This document shows positions 1 to 11,786 of a stretch of 64,000 nucleotides of DNA, piece by piece. The stretch lies in assembly GCA_963082875.1 (NCBI GenBank), contig OY720099.1, positions 19,821,066 through 19,885,065 on the forward strand, in the 5' to 3' direction. Every line of letters starts with the position of its first letter. The first letter of the stretch is position 1. The translations under genes and the position numbers were made by a program. The DNA comes from Corella eumyota. Lineage: Eukaryota; Chordata; Ascidiacea; Phlebobranchia; Corellidae. The notes beneath the pieces are model-generated. The model did not search any database and was not told the DNA's origin. It saw only the letters and a list, made by a program, of their open reading frames with translations.

Positions 1-119
1 AAAGAATCGACAACAGACAAAGCAATCTAGAAAGTTAATCAACAGTAGGGCCAATGTCATTTAAAATTAGGACTAATTAATCTAGAACTTACTTTTCAGA
101 ACAATTATTTTTAATAAAA

Positions 120-3100
120 ATGGAAACTCATGAAACCAATCGAGTTGTCTCGCCCGAGGACGGGGTTCCAGAATATGTGGTCAACTTTAACGACGATGAT
201 GATGATGTCACAAACGACGAAGATGATGACGTCATAGACGATGAAGACGACATATACAATGATGATTATGATGAAAATCCACAAATTGAAATAAATGTGG
301 AAAATGAAAACGGGGAAACAATGAATGTTAGTTTGGCACCGGAAAACCCAGACTTACAGTAAGTTGAACTCAATATAAAATAAAGTTTATACAGGGTTGT
401 TAAAGAGCAGTACAACATGGACGTAGTAGGGATCAAACCGAGGTCTTTCTGTAGTTAGGCCAAGTGTTCTTACTTAAACTAAGTTATGTTAGTGTAAAAT
501 ATTTTTTACAATTTTGTAATTATTACTCATAAGATAACCTTTTTAATTTTGTACAAAAGTTTTGTTAAACTTTTTGTTAAAATGCATGGTTAAGAAAACT
601 TACAGCGTAAAAAAGTTGGGATCAAATCCAGGTCCTTCTGTAAAAACGTCAAGTTTTTCTATTAATCTTAGAATATTGTTAAATTATGACTTTAAATTTA
701 AAATTTAGTACAAAAGCAATGTTGGAATTACGGTTTAAATAAACACTTTGTTAATGAGCATGATAGAGCACACCGTTTTACTTTTTTATTGCAACTAAAA
801 ATGTATAATTAGATTTTTATTAAAAATCTTTAATTTTTAAATTCTAGCAAAAATTGTTGGGTTTGTTTTGGTGGAGATGACGACGACACCACGGCAGAAT
901 GGATCCGACCGTGCCGCTGCCATGGCACAACAAAGTGGGTTCACCACTCATGTTTAATGCGGTGGGTAGATGAGAAACAGAAAGGTCACGCTTACACTAA
1001 AGTTCAATGCCCACAATGCAACACTGAATATGTCATTATATTTCCCCCATTCGGTGAGTAATTATTTTTTTAAATATATTTATTTATTCTCAACATAAAA
1101 AGGTTGACTTCACGACCTAAACATAAAGTAACATAAGTTACCCCAAACCAGTCTCGAGTTGTCTTTGGCAGTTTGGATTATAATTGCCTGATAATTAAAC
1201 TTCTGTTTCAGTATTGGCTTAGCAGGAGTTTATACCGTTATAGGGCTTTAATTAAGTGCTTTACAGCATGACAGCAGTGGTGATTAAACCCAGGACCTCA
1301 TGTGGTGAGGTCTACACCACACTGCTGGCATAAGGTTCTCCTTAATTTATTGAAATTTTAATTATAGAAACCTTTTTCGAACTTCTATATAATTTGGTAT
1401 GTAAAACTTCTACGTAATACTAATAAGTTACAATTTAAATATTGTATTTTATCAACCTTTTTTGGTTTTATTTTATATTTTAGGGCTTACATTGTTTTTA
1501 AAGTATTTTTATCCCAAATTTACATTAAAGTTAACTTAAAGGTTTTATTAAAAATTAAATTGTAAACTATTAAGTTTTGTTCTTGGTATTTACATAACCT
1601 TAAAGTTGCCATACCAACTAACTTGATAATCTGTTTGTAATCAACTTGTCAGGAAAGTTCTGCAGAGTTCTTCAAACACTCGACCGCTTACTCTACAAAA
1701 GTTCACCCTTCACAACAACTGGTATTTTATTGGGCTCAGTTTACTGGACTGCTGTCACTTATGGAGCTATCACTGTTATGCAGGTATGATGATTGTTATT
1801 TTCATATTCTTTGATACCTCCTGAAATTTAGAACTTTGTGCTGAGCCTATCATTGTTTTTTACTTGATTTTAATACCGTCCTAAAACATGAAAAGTTCTC
1901 TTTGATGGCTTACTTTTTTAGAATTCTTTATATATAATAAAGCTTAGTGGATGATATATATATATATATATATATGTTGTGGTGCATGGGTAAATTATCA
2001 GGGGCAAATATTAGTTAAGAGTTGTGACCATATAACGACAACTAAACTACTGTGTTTATATTTGTATAGTTAACCTTATTTTAGTTAAATAAAGCAAAAT
2101 AAATATTAAGATATAACTTGACCAATTTGTACCAACAAAAACAATTTTATTTAACCAACATCATTTACAAAAAAAATGAAAAATTGTTATTTTTAAGGTT
2201 CTGGGTCACAAAGAGGGGTTAGATATGATGGAACAAGCTGATCCCCTGTTTCTCCTTATCGGACTTCCAGCGATTCCTGTTGTGTTAGTGTTGGGAAAGC
2301 TGATTCAGTGGGACGAATATTTACTTAGAATATGGAGAAAACATTCTCATAAACTCGCTATCCTCAAGTATTTATTACCCATGTAAGGCATAAAATATAT
2401 TAACATTGGATTACTGTCATTTAATAGAAAACCAGCAGCGTGGCGTAGTGGTAAGAACACTTGCTACACCACACATAAGGTCATTGGTTCAATCCCCACT
2501 GATCTCATGCTGTAGCGCCCTTAAGTAAGGCGCTATAAACGGTATGAACTCCTGCTGAGCCAGCACTTAATCCGCAATATAATTATCGGGCAATTATAAT
2601 CTATAATATCCCAAACTGCCACAGGCAACTCGAGACTGGGTCGGAGTAACTGATGTTACTCTATGGGATAATAGTATATACAAAAAAAAAAAAAAAAATT
2701 TCTAAAAATATTTTGACCTAGATTTTTTGCAACTAACACATGTTTTGCTTTTAAATATTCACCTAAAATAATTCAGCATAGTTACCCTAATTGGCCCTAT
2801 TTAATTTTATTCACAAACCTTCAATTTATCCTCGTTAGAACCCAGCCGAACGAAATATTACCGGTCGCCCAACCAGAACAACCTGCTCGTGAAATTAAAT
2901 TTGGTCGAGTTTTCTGCGGTGCGATGTTCTTTCCCACTATAGCTACCGTTGTTGGAAAGTTAATGTTTAGAACAGTGGATGGGAACCTGCAAAGAAGTAT
3001 TCTGGTAAGTTTATCCTCAGCTTAATCTTCCAGGGTTGCCAGATTGTTAATTCAACGGGTTGCCAAAATTTTGTCCAAATTTTTTTTATTATTTAAAGAA

Positions 3101-3402
3101 AAAACACATTTTTACTATTTTATTATTGTTTTAGTATTTAGTTCTATTTTTGGACTAAAATCAGATAATGTATTATATTTTATTAATATATGAGTAGTAA
3201 TAAAAGATAAAAAGGATCAGTGAATTTTTAAGTTCAGTTACTATTTTTTATATAAATCTATGTGTTTTTCTAACAGGGTGGAATAGCCTTTGTTGCAATT
3301 AAAGGAGTTTTAAAGATTTATTTGAAACAACAAACTTACTCAAGGTTGGGGAAAAGAAGAATTCAAAATTATCAAAACAAAGAAGGAACTGCTCTGCCGT
3401 AA
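120..3402 (+). CDS. MARCHF5: MARCHF5 (MITOL): mitochondrial RING-CH E3 ubiquitin ligase, complete
   Basis: Six exons join in frame (120-358, 848-1053, 1653-1783, 2198-2382, 2839-3004, 3277-3402) to give 350 aa. After an acidic N-terminus, a C4HC3 RING-CH domain lies at about residues 83-140 (CWVC, RPCRCHG, VHHSC, CPQC). Four hydrophobic segments follow, with strongly conserved stretches such as YWTAVTYGAITVMQV, GHKEGLDMME and LGGIAFVAIKG. In the known family this is a multi-pass outer mitochondrial membrane ligase that ubiquitinates fission and antiviral signalling factors. The start at 120 has a good context (A at -3, G at +4). Odd: about 80 residues precede the RING, rich in Asp/Glu and partly made of GAT-type codon repeats, whereas as I recall the human protein begins about 13 residues before its RING. 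All introns are GT-AG. The family call is secure; the N-terminal extension rests on one open exon that splices in phase. Confidence 0.95.
1078..1333 (-). mobile_element. tRNA-derived SINE, family A, reverse, full-length
   Basis: The complement shows the tRNA-like head with A- and B-box-like sequence (GGTTTAATCACC) and the GAGTAAC..GTTACTC-type core. In MARCHF5 intron 2. Diverged. Confidence 0.8.
1929..2065 (-). mobile_element. Foldback/MITE family C
   Basis: Family words GTGGTGCATGGGTAAATTAT and AGTTAAGAGTTGTGACCATA, preceded by (TA)n. MARCHF5 intron 3. Confidence 0.7.
2431..2696 (+). mobile_element. tRNA-derived SINE, family A, forward
   Basis: Head AGCAGCGTGGCGTAGTGGTA, B-box GGTTCAATCCCC, core with GGAGTAACTGATGTTACTC; ends in A16. 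In MARCHF5 intron 4. Confidence 0.88.
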
Positions 3403-4217
3403 AATTAAAGTTTTTTTAATTTTTTTAAAGTTAGGTTTAGAGACAAGCTTGGATTTTTGGAATTATTTAATTAGTTTAAAATTTAAATAAAACAAAAAGT
3501 GGATAATTGGAATATTTATTTGGTAAATTTTTAATTTTTTTCATGTAAATATGTTAATTTAGTTTGTATTATATTTTCTTTTGAAAGCTCTACAATGCAT
3601 TGAAATTTCATGTAATCTGTATTTCAATATTTAAGTTGTCATCTTTTTATTTACATAAAAACAACTCTAATTATTTCAAAGATGTTTAAATGTTTCAATT
3701 GTTTTGTATTGTTGTTACTGCTTTCTTGTATCTATTTTTAATAAAGTAATTAAGTTGTCAGTTAGAATTAACATCTTGTAAGTTTTCAAGCCAAAATTTG
3801 TTTTTTTAACTACATTTATTGTTTCAATATTCAATAACATTTTAGTCTTTTTTTTAACTGTACAGTTAGTGTGGGTTTCTAATATAATTGTTGTTAGATT
3901 TTGTATTACTGATAATTGTAGGTGCCTAGATTTTTAAGCTAACTATTTTATTGTTAAAAGAATTAAATTTAAATAACTTTTTGGAATTTATTTTAATGTT
4001 GAAACCATTATTTGTTAAATATTTTTTGTATAAATATTCTGCAATTTTTAATTGAATAATGTTCGAAAGAATTTTGTTGAAATTTTCTATAAATTTGTTG
4101 AGGATAAAATAAAAAAAAATATAAAAATGAATATAGCAATTGTGGGAATTACCCAATTTTTATGACCACGTGTTTGTATTTTTGTTTTCTTTAATTTTAT
4201 TCAATTAAACTTTAAAA
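3403..4217 (+). other. 3' UTR of MARCHF5 and MARCHF5-TRMT6 spacer
   Basis: AT-rich, with no coding signal on either strand; the short minus-strand open frame at 3926-4156 has low-complexity composition and no homology I recognise. AATAAA signals lie at 3486 and 3742. A CACGTG E-box at 4167-4172 is 46 bp upstream of the TRMT6 ATG. Confidence 0.6.
3742..3747 (+). terminator. Candidate poly(A) signal of MARCHF5
   Basis: AATAAA about 340 nt after the MARCHF5 stop codon, in an AT-rich 3' region. An earlier candidate is at 3486. Choice between them is inference. Confidence 0.4.
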
Positions 4218-7200
4218 ATGTCGGAGTTTATAAGTTTAAACGAGACTGTGATCTTCCAAAAAGAAAAAGTTATGAAAGCCATTAAACTGGTTCCTAAAAA
4301 GTTGGTGGTTTTTGAGAAATTAAGATTTTATCCCGAAGCAGCGGTCGGTTGTAAATTCGGAACATTATTTCAAGGTAAACTATTCTAATTCAACTAAATT
4401 TTAACAAAGAAAACGAAAATAATTGATTAAAAATATACCAAGTTAAATTCTTATAGAATGTGTTCATATTAAATGGTTAATACTTTTTTAAAACTGTTTT
4501 AAATTTATAAATTGATAAAAATTGCTGCCTAATTATTAATTTTAAATTTATAATTCAAACTATCATTGTTCTTTAGGTTTAATATTGTTTTGCTAGAAAC
4601 TGTTAAAGAAAACATGGTAATATATAAACCATATAATCTTACTAAAATTGGTTTTAAAATTTTAGTAAAAAACACTCAACTAACCAAAGTGGAAGCAGGT
4701 GAAGTTGAAGATTTTAATTTTGCTGAAGACGATTCAATTAATACAACTAAAGACAACAGGTTTGTGGTATATTATGTTACTTTAAGTTTACTAACACATA
4801 TACTACAAAGCATTTAAAATATACAAATAATAATTAAATAAATAACATAAAACTTTACACTTTAACATTATATTTGAAATATATACCAATAAGCAATTTA
4901 ATATAAAACTAATATGTAAGAATAAAAAAAACTTCCTGACTGCAAAACTCAAAATATATTTAAAAGTAGCATAAATTTTACCAAAAGTTGCAACCAATTA
5001 AGATTTTTAAATTTGGGAAAGTTTTTTTTAGAAATTTTCATTTAAGTTCTTCAGTATAGTGGTATTTTTAATTCTAATTTTTGTTTGTTTAAAGGTCACT
5101 AACTGACCTTCATGGTGAATCACAAACATTAAAGAGAGACGATCTTCTAGAGATGAAAGAAAAAGGGGCCACGGGAGAAGAAATTATTGAAAGTTTGGTC
5201 AAAAACTCCTCTTCTTTCTCCGATAAAACTGCGTTTTCACAAAAGAAATATCTTAAGAAAAAACAGAAGAAATATTCATCTTTTATTCGCATTTTAAGGT
5301 ATTTAAACAAATTCGGATCACTTGTTTTTCACTGTTTTCATAAAAAATTCACGTTAAAAAAAATTATCAGGCAATAGTACAAGAGTTTTTTTTGTAACCG
5401 TAATCCAATAGATCCATAGATTGTTTAAATTTAATATTTTAGAAACTTGAGGTTTTTTTTTGAGTCACATCAGTTACTCCGACCCAGTCTCGAGTTGCAT
5501 GTGGCAGTTTGGGATATTATGGACTATAATTCCCCAATAATTATGCTGCTGATTAAGTGTTGGCTCAGGAGGAGTTTATACTGTATATAGTGCCTTACTT
5601 AAGGGTACTACAGCATGAGAGCAGTGGGCATTAAATTCACGACCTTGTGTGTGGTGTAGCAAATGTTTTTACCACTACACCACGCCTCCGGTAAAGGTTT
5701 AAATTTCTTATATATATATATATAATGCCGCTATTTTCTAAGGGTAAAAGCATGTAATCATGCATTAACTTTCTACTTCAATTAAATACTCATTATAAGT
5801 CAATTAAACAATAAATGAATATCATTATTTTATTCTTAACTATGATAACTATACTATAAAATTTATGTGCTCACTTTATGTTTAAAATCCTGTTTCTACT
5901 ACAACAGACCGACAGGACGTACAATGTGCAAGTTATATCAAGAGAGGGAACCCTCCAAGATCTGCCAACTTCGACTCGACATCGCTTCACAAATCTTAAC
6001 TTTCTCCAACATCCAACATGGGAGCAAAGTTGTTGTGCTCGAGACCTGCTCAGGGGTTTTGTTGGGGATGATTATGGAGAGACTGGGTGGAAAAGGTTTG
6101 TGAATTGACAATTACTGGCAGCATGGTGTAGTGGTCAGAGCACTTGTCTTCACTACATGAGGTTCTGGGTTCGATTCTCACTGCTCCCATGTTGTAGCGC
6201 TATTGAGTTACGACTATAAACAGTATAAACTTCTGCTGAGCCAATACTTGATTAGCAGCTCAATTGTCGGGCAGTTATGATTTATAATATTCTAAAGACA
6301 ACTCAAGACTGGGAAGGAATAACTGATGTTACTCTTTGTTTAGGTTGTGCATTTGACTTTCCACATTAAGAACAAATAAATGTAAATAAATGGTGGCATT
6401 GTAAATATTACCAAGGAAATTGTAAAGACATAAGTTTATATGTTTATGCTGGCTCGCCAATACATAGTTTTTTAGTTTGTTTATGTTTTTTTAAGTTTAA
6501 TTCAATTTGCAAAAGTTTAATTCAATTTTTTTAAGTTTAATTCAATTTGCAAAAACTTATTTTCAGGTTTGATAGTGAATCTCCACATAGGGGAAACCCC
6601 AGCTAACCTGTTTGCTGTTTCTCATTTCAACTTTAAAGACGAATTCTGGGATTGTTTACATTCCCTGCCCCTGCATAAAGTTGGACCCCTGTTGTCAGGG
6701 AAACCATTCAGTTCAACTTTTGCAGGTGATATTGTTGACCCCAGCGAGGATAAACTAAAAGTTGGCAATAAATCTGGGGAACTTGAGATTGAGGATAAAC
6801 TGATAAATAATAAAATATTAAATAATGAGGATAAAGAACTAAAAGAAACTAAAACTGAGGGTAACTTAAACTTGGACGATAAAATTGAGGACAAAATCAA
6901 AAATGGGGATAAAAATTTGAAGCGAAAACAATTAAGTGAGGAAGAAAAACAGAGAGTGAGATGTGAGAGAAGGTTGAAGAGATTTAATCATCAGAAGAAG
7001 GCATGGGAAACATTAGGAACTAAAAACATGGATGCTCTTATTGTTGCTTGCAGGTGAGTTTCTTGTTTTTATCTATCCTCGATGTGGGAAGGTTGACTTT
7101 AGAGCCTAAACATAGAGTAGCATCAGTTACTCTGACCTTGTCTCAAGTTTCCTTTGCCAGTTTGGGATATTATAGATTATAATTGCCTGATAATTAAGCT

Positions 7201-8211
7201 GCTGATTTAGTGCTGGCTTAGCAGAAGTTTATGCCATTTATAGCGCCTTACTTAGGGGAACAGTATAAAAACAGTTTTAAACCCAGAATAGTAAAGCCAA
7301 GTATTCTTACCACTACACATTGTTTTTGTAATGCAAGTAATTTTTAAAGAATCGAGAATATATTATACAAATTCCAATTATATTTTTAAATTTTTAATTT
7401 GTTTAGATTTCACCCAACACCAATAGTTTTAAGTTTATTGGAAACCCTGGGAAATTCTCGTCCGTTTGCGATTTATAACGAATACAGGGAACCACTGATG
7501 GAATTATTTGTCCGATTGTCCGTCAGTAATTCTGCCATAAACCTCCAACTTGTTGAAACTTTTACAAGAGAATACCAGGTTGATATTCATATAAATCAAA
7601 TATTGTTCCAAAAACTTTTCTGGTATGATATAAGATGAAAACGATCCGATACATCAAACCCTAAACCCAACTCTAACCTATTTAGGTTTTCTTTCATAAA
7701 CACGATCTATTTAAACAACCAGCAGTGTGATGTAGTGGCCAGAACACTTTCTGCACTACATTAGGTCCTGGGTTCGATCCCCAGTGATCTCATGCTTTAG
7801 TGCCCCTGAGTATAACGCTATGAACGGTTTAACCTCCTGACCTAATAAGCAGCTTAATTATCGGGCAATTATAATTTATAATATCCCAAACTAACAAAGG
7901 CAACTCGAGACTGGGTTGGAGTAACTGATGTTACTCTATGTTTAGGTTGGGTATTCGACTTTCCCACATCAAGGATAAAGATATATACAAAAAAAGTTTG
8001 CGAAATCAATGCATTTCATTCTTTATCCATTCTGTATATTTAACCTCAATTACTATTCTGACTTTTAATTTAGTTAACTTTTAGTTAATCGAAAAAATTA
8101 ATTGATAAACTTTTAACATTTTAGGTCCTCCCAGAACGAACTCATCCCAAAGTCCAGATGAGTTCTGGAGGAGGATTTCTCCTCACAGGGATCAAGGTGG
8201 ACAACAATTAA
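4218..8211 (+). CDS. TRMT6: TRMT6 (TRM6/GCD10 type): non-catalytic subunit of tRNA m1A58 methyltransferase, complete
   Basis: Seven exons (4218-4374, 4666-4759, 5095-5298, 5908-6095, 6567-7053, 7407-7578, 8125-8211) join in phase to 462 aa, close to the usual 450-500. Family landmarks appear in order: an N-terminal OB-like part (KLVVFEKLRFYPEAAVG, FGTLFQ), a helical KEKGATGEEIIESLVKNS segment, KYLKKKQKKY, a Rossmann-like C-terminal half with LETCSGVLLGMIMERLGG, then RFHPTPIVLSLL, YREPLMELFVRL and a C-terminal SSGGGFLLTG. In the known complex it binds tRNA alongside the catalytic TRMT61A subunit, which makes 1-methyladenosine at position 58. Exon 2 could also start upstream at 4577, but that puts a stop in frame; the acceptor at 4666 restores homology. 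Exon 5 holds a Lys/Glu/Asp-rich insert (residues about 265-340), as in vertebrates. SINEs sit in introns 3, 4, 5 and 6. Confidence 0.94.
5460..5693 (-). mobile_element. tRNA-derived SINE, family A, reverse
   Basis: Core and head present in complement; 3' tail shortened. In TRMT6 intron 3. Confidence 0.85.
6112..6382 (+). mobile_element. tRNA-derived SINE, family A, forward
   Basis: Head GGCAGCATGGTGTAGTGGTC, B-box GGTTCGATTCTC, diverged core. In TRMT6 intron 4. Confidence 0.85.
7072..7322 (-). mobile_element. tRNA-derived SINE, family A, reverse
   Basis: Begins TCCTCGATGTGGGAAGG; head decayed. In TRMT6 intron 5. Confidence 0.82.
7719..8000 (+). mobile_element. tRNA-derived SINE, family A, forward
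   Basis: Full length, B-box GGTTCGATCCCC, tail GATAAAGATATATACAAAAA. In TRMT6 intron 6. Confidence 0.88.
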
Positions 8212-8772
8212 AGATTTTAACATCTACATCATTATGTTTCAGGTAATTTCTTATCAAATATCTTTAGTTTTATGATATTTGGGTTTTAAATATTATGATA
8301 AAGTCAAACTAGAAAAACAGTTTTTAGTTTTCTAGTATTATAAAATGCTTATTCATATTTCTAAGTTACATCTAACAGTAACAACACTCAACCTTATAAC
8401 TAATATATATAGCATTTTTTATTTTATTTTTTAATATTAACACAGTAGATTGCTTGGTTAGTTGATATCACCAATAAATTGCATAATATAAAAAAATTAT
8501 TCTAATTATCAGTAAAATACAAGAACCTAAATGCTTCTAAAATCCAGTTAGTAAAAAACAATTGAACGAATGTTGCGGCAAATATAAGGCATCACAAAGT
8601 TAAAAGAACAATACTGTAGCTTTAAAATTGAAGAAACTTTACTATTTTAAGTGAAGTTGTAATACTGCAAAGTTAGTATACCTAAGCTTATATGATTATA
8701 TAGTACCACTAACAAAAACTAATATGTACAGATTTTCTACACAGAGAACACACAGGATAAATGGTATTAACG
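8212..8772. other. Convergent 3' spacer between TRMT6 and KHK
   Basis: About 560 bp of AT-rich sequence between two stop codons on opposite strands. It contains TTTATT near 8416-8430, which would read as AATAAA poly(A) signals for KHK on the minus strand. No gene or recognisable repeat seen. Confidence 0.5.
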
Positions 8773-11642
8773 TTAAAACCCATTCTGACAAAGTTTAACG
8801 TCGGGGGACAAGTCACGAATCGCATCATACCCATAAGTCCCCACTTTAAACCCAGCCAAATAGCACCCGAAATTCACCGAAGATTTAAGGTCCCTGCCCC
8901 GGGACAATGCATGGACTAACCCCGCGTTAAACGTGTCCCCTGCTCCAAGGGTGTCAACGACCTTCTCAGGGGGGTACGAGGGGGTCATTGTGATGTCATC
9001 ATCGACACCAACGACCCCCGATGCAGCACCCTCTTTACCCCAAGCACAAACAATATAAGCACTAGAAAAGAAAAAGAAAATTAAAAAAGAAACCTTATTA
9101 TATTCTCCCTTCATATATTTTGTATTGTTTATTAACTTAGCATGGCATTGGATTAGGGTCCAAAGGTGCAGGGTTTAAAGTTCTGAAGTTGTTTTTATTT
9201 TAAGCTTTACACTTACCCTTGTTTTGCCTTTTTCTTATAAGCTTCCACAGCATCCTTGGCTGAAGTTAATCCATGTTTTAAAGCATAATCTTCACTTAAA
9301 ATCACCTAAATTTTAACATTATTTAGTCTTAGAATTTTTAATATTATGGAGTTATGAAGGTAGGATTTCGTTTAGCATTGTTTAGGTTTACTTATAACTT
9401 ATTTAACTCACTAAGTCTGCATGTTCAGCTAGATGATGTAACTTTATTCTTTTTGCTTTTTCCAGCTCGACCGCAATCTTAATTTGATTGCTCGGTTTAA
9501 CTTTGTTGTTGTAGTTTATAACATGGTCGATCATCTTAAACACATTTTCTAGATTCCGACCCTTTGTGACATCATAACATGGTTTTGTTACATTATAACA
9601 CAGTTTTGTGACATAACATAGGTATATGACATCATAACTAGGTTTTGTGACATCATAATTATACCTAGGTTATTTGCGACAGCGTAAACAAAATAGATAT
9701 ATATATAGTTGGGATTATTATGTAACTAAATTTAACATTAGGCTATAGTTAAACAAAGACAGGATGTAACAGTTTACAGAGACCATAAGGGAAGTGTCAT
9801 ATAATATTATATATAAAGGACATTACCTCAAAAATAACCCACGATACTTTATTGAGCTTAACTTTTTGAAAATCTTCTAATGTGGGTTCTGGCAAGTGTC
9901 TAAACAAGCAATTAGCAAAATTTATTATCGGAACACAATTTTGTTTTTATTACCCTGTTAATTATATTTAATTTACATTTTCAAAAGGTCAGCAAAACAA
10001 TAAATCATTTTGTTTTACTTAAATTGTACTATTATTGTCATGGTAATGTTGGTATAATTGACAATTATAAAATGTTGTGCTTTTGATTAACTTAAAAATT
10101 GCAAGTTTATAATTTTTTAATTCAAATGTTGTAAATTGTCAACATCAATTGATTCATAATGTAATAAGGCAATGAAAAAAAAATATTCCTTAATAAAAAT
10201 CCCACTATTTATTAGAAAACTACCATTTTTATCAACAAATAACTCCTTGATTTTACCTTCTAAAATGAGTGATTGTTCTTGACCCATTCTCCTTGTTAAC
10301 AATCACAGTAGAGCAGGGTAGAGTGCCATCATCTTGAAGAACAACGTTGTCCAAACCAACCCCATATTCTTTGATTTGATTGATCACAAATCTGAATATT
10401 AAGTCAATGTTTAGTGATGTAAAGGAATCTTAGTGAAATTAAGATTAAATCTTACTACTGAGTTGTCCAGAATGATATATTTATTGTATTGACTTTATTA
10501 AATATACAATTTTCATTGCCTTTAGTGAGAATTAAACCCAAGACATTAAAATGATACAAAATTGTTTGATTTTAACTTTGTAAAGTTAACGTACGATGTT
10601 GTTAGGTAATCAGCTTCAGTATCCGGTAAGGAACTAAAGCAATCGACTTTATTCCCCAGCATAGCCAACACACAACTTGTGTTTACTGCATTTCCACCTT
10701 TCTGCCAATTCATAGCAAGAACTCTACAAATAAATAAAGTTAAGAAGTGTTGGACAATACTAAAGTACGGGATGCGGGATAGTGCGGGACCGTATGTAAA
10801 CGTTAACGAAAATTCGCGGAATGCGGGACAGAACGGAATTTTTGTACTTTTCTGCGGGATGATTGCTGTTTTTATCTAAAGGGCTAAGGGGTGATGCGGG
10901 ATTAACTTTAAAGGTCATGAAATGATGCAAATTGAATATAAAGCACAAGGGAAGATTAGGGGAGGGTATAAAAAGTCCGCCTTTTTCCGCATTCAGCGTT
11001 TTTTTGTTAACGTTTACATACGGCCTCGGTATTTCCCGCAACTTTCCGCATCCCGTATTTTAGTACTACCCGTAGTGTTTGGTAACTTTGCAGTTTTAAA
11101 TAGTTTAGTATATGTTAGTTACAAAAAAGCACTAAAACTTGGCATAGTTTTTTAATCTACTTCAGTCTAGTTCAATAGTTTTACTATAACTATAGTTAAA
11201 TAGGTTAATATTCTAGTATAATTTTTTTTTGTATATATCTTTATCCTCGATGTGGAAAGATCGAATGCGTGACTTAAACATAACACCAGTTACTCCGACC
11301 CAGCCTTGCCTGTTGAAGTTTGGGATATTAATGATTATAATTAATGAATAATAATAATAAGCTGCTAATTAAGTGTTGGTTAAGCAGGAGTTTATACCGT
11401 TCATAGCGCCTTACTCAAGGGCGCTACAGCATAAGATCAGTGGGGATTGAACCCACGACCTCATCGTAGTGTAGCAAGTGTTCTTACCACTACACCACGC
11501 TGCCGGTTGACACAAATTAATACGAAACTACCAACCTTTGATCGGAGTTTTCCTTTGGAAAGCTGTTACAAATATTAACAATATCCAGACATATTAAACC
11601 CACGCACAAAATTGATTTGTCGTTGTTATTATTTTGCTCCAT
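8773..11642 (-). CDS. KHK: Ketohexokinase (fructokinase), PfkB-family sugar kinase, complete
   Basis: Seven minus-strand exons (11536-11642, 10595-10723, 10257-10391, 9827-9899, 9412-9561, 9217-9305, 8773-9061) join to 323 aa; human KHK is about 298. It starts MEQNN and runs SILCVGLICLDIVNIC, NWQKGGNAVNTSCVLAMLG (the PfkB GGN motif near residue 47), WVIFEGRN and VELEKAK. The C-terminal PfkB signature is VVDTLGAGDTFNAG with the catalytic Asp in GAGD, then FGCYLAGFKVGTYGYD. The enzyme phosphorylates fructose to fructose-1-phosphate with ATP in the cytosol; that role comes from the family. The order and spacing of motifs favour KHK over ribokinase or adenosine kinase. The first intron holds a 304-bp MITE and a SINE. 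Its start faces NDUFA12. A CRE palindrome lies 137 bp upstream and an inverted CCAAT about 220 bp upstream. Confidence 0.93.
9138..9182 (+). mobile_element. Second SINE-like family (B), short fragment
   Basis: AGCATGGCATTGGATTAGGG and CCAAAGGTGCAGGGTTT match the head. In KHK intron 6. Confidence 0.45.
9555..9665. repeat. Degenerate tandem repeat (GTGACATCATAAC words)
   Basis: About four units of roughly 25-28 bp, each with TGACATCATAAC or a close variant and GGTTTTGTGA. In KHK intron 4, directly next to exon 5. Confidence 0.65.
10760..11063. mobile_element. MITE-like foldback element in KHK intron 1, TA duplication
   Basis: The two ends are long inverted repeats of about 60 bp: the left end begins CTAAAGTACGGGATGCGGGA and the right end is the matching complement, and both arms hold the internal motif GTATGTAAACGTTAACG. 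Both ends are flanked by TA (10758-10759 and 11064-11065), as expected for a Tc1/mariner-type non-autonomous element. There is no transposase. The GC-rich open frames inside it are palindrome artefacts. Confidence 0.75.
11229..11508 (-). mobile_element. tRNA-derived SINE, family A, reverse, full-length
   Basis: Tail TATATCTTTATCCTCGATGT through head complement CACCACGCTGCCGG-type. In KHK intron 1, beside the 304-bp MITE. Confidence 0.88.
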
Positions 11643-11778
11643 TTTGAAGGTAAATTCGTCAATAAATTTAAAATAAAACTAAACAAATACACAAAAAACA
11701 CAACGCTAAAACACTTGAACGTTAAGTATGTTAGTACGAAACGGGGAAAACCCTGACTCAGTTCATGGTTTATTGCAC

Positions 11779-11786
11779 TGACGTCA
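11779..11786. promoter_or_regulatory. CRE palindrome TGACGTCA upstream of KHK
   Basis: Perfect 8-bp CREB/ATF palindrome 137 bp upstream of the KHK start codon. Confidence 0.5.

Noticed and set aside
226-236. TGACGTCA inside MARCHF5 exon 1
   Set aside because: It falls in the Asp-rich coding repeat (GATGACGTCATAGAC) and is explained by codon use, so I did not count it as a regulatory site.
3403-4217. MARCHF5-TRMT6 as a tunicate operon
   Set aside because: The stop-to-start gap is about 815 bp with poly(A) signals in between; tunicate operons normally have almost no spacer.
4566-4665. Extension of TRMT6 exon 2 upstream from the acceptor at 4577
   Set aside because: With exon 1 ending at 4374 it brings a stop into frame. 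The acceptor at 4666 keeps the frame and aligns with known TRMT6 proteins.
6622-6900. Minus-strand 92-codon Ser/Leu-rich frame
   Set aside because: Antisense of the Lys/Glu-rich TRMT6 exon 5, a usual shadow of charged repeats.
10679-11155. Open frames of 66-93 codons on both strands near the KHK second exon
   Set aside because: Those at 10760-11155 are products of the inverted repeats of the 304-bp MITE; the one from 10679 is antisense to KHK exon 2.
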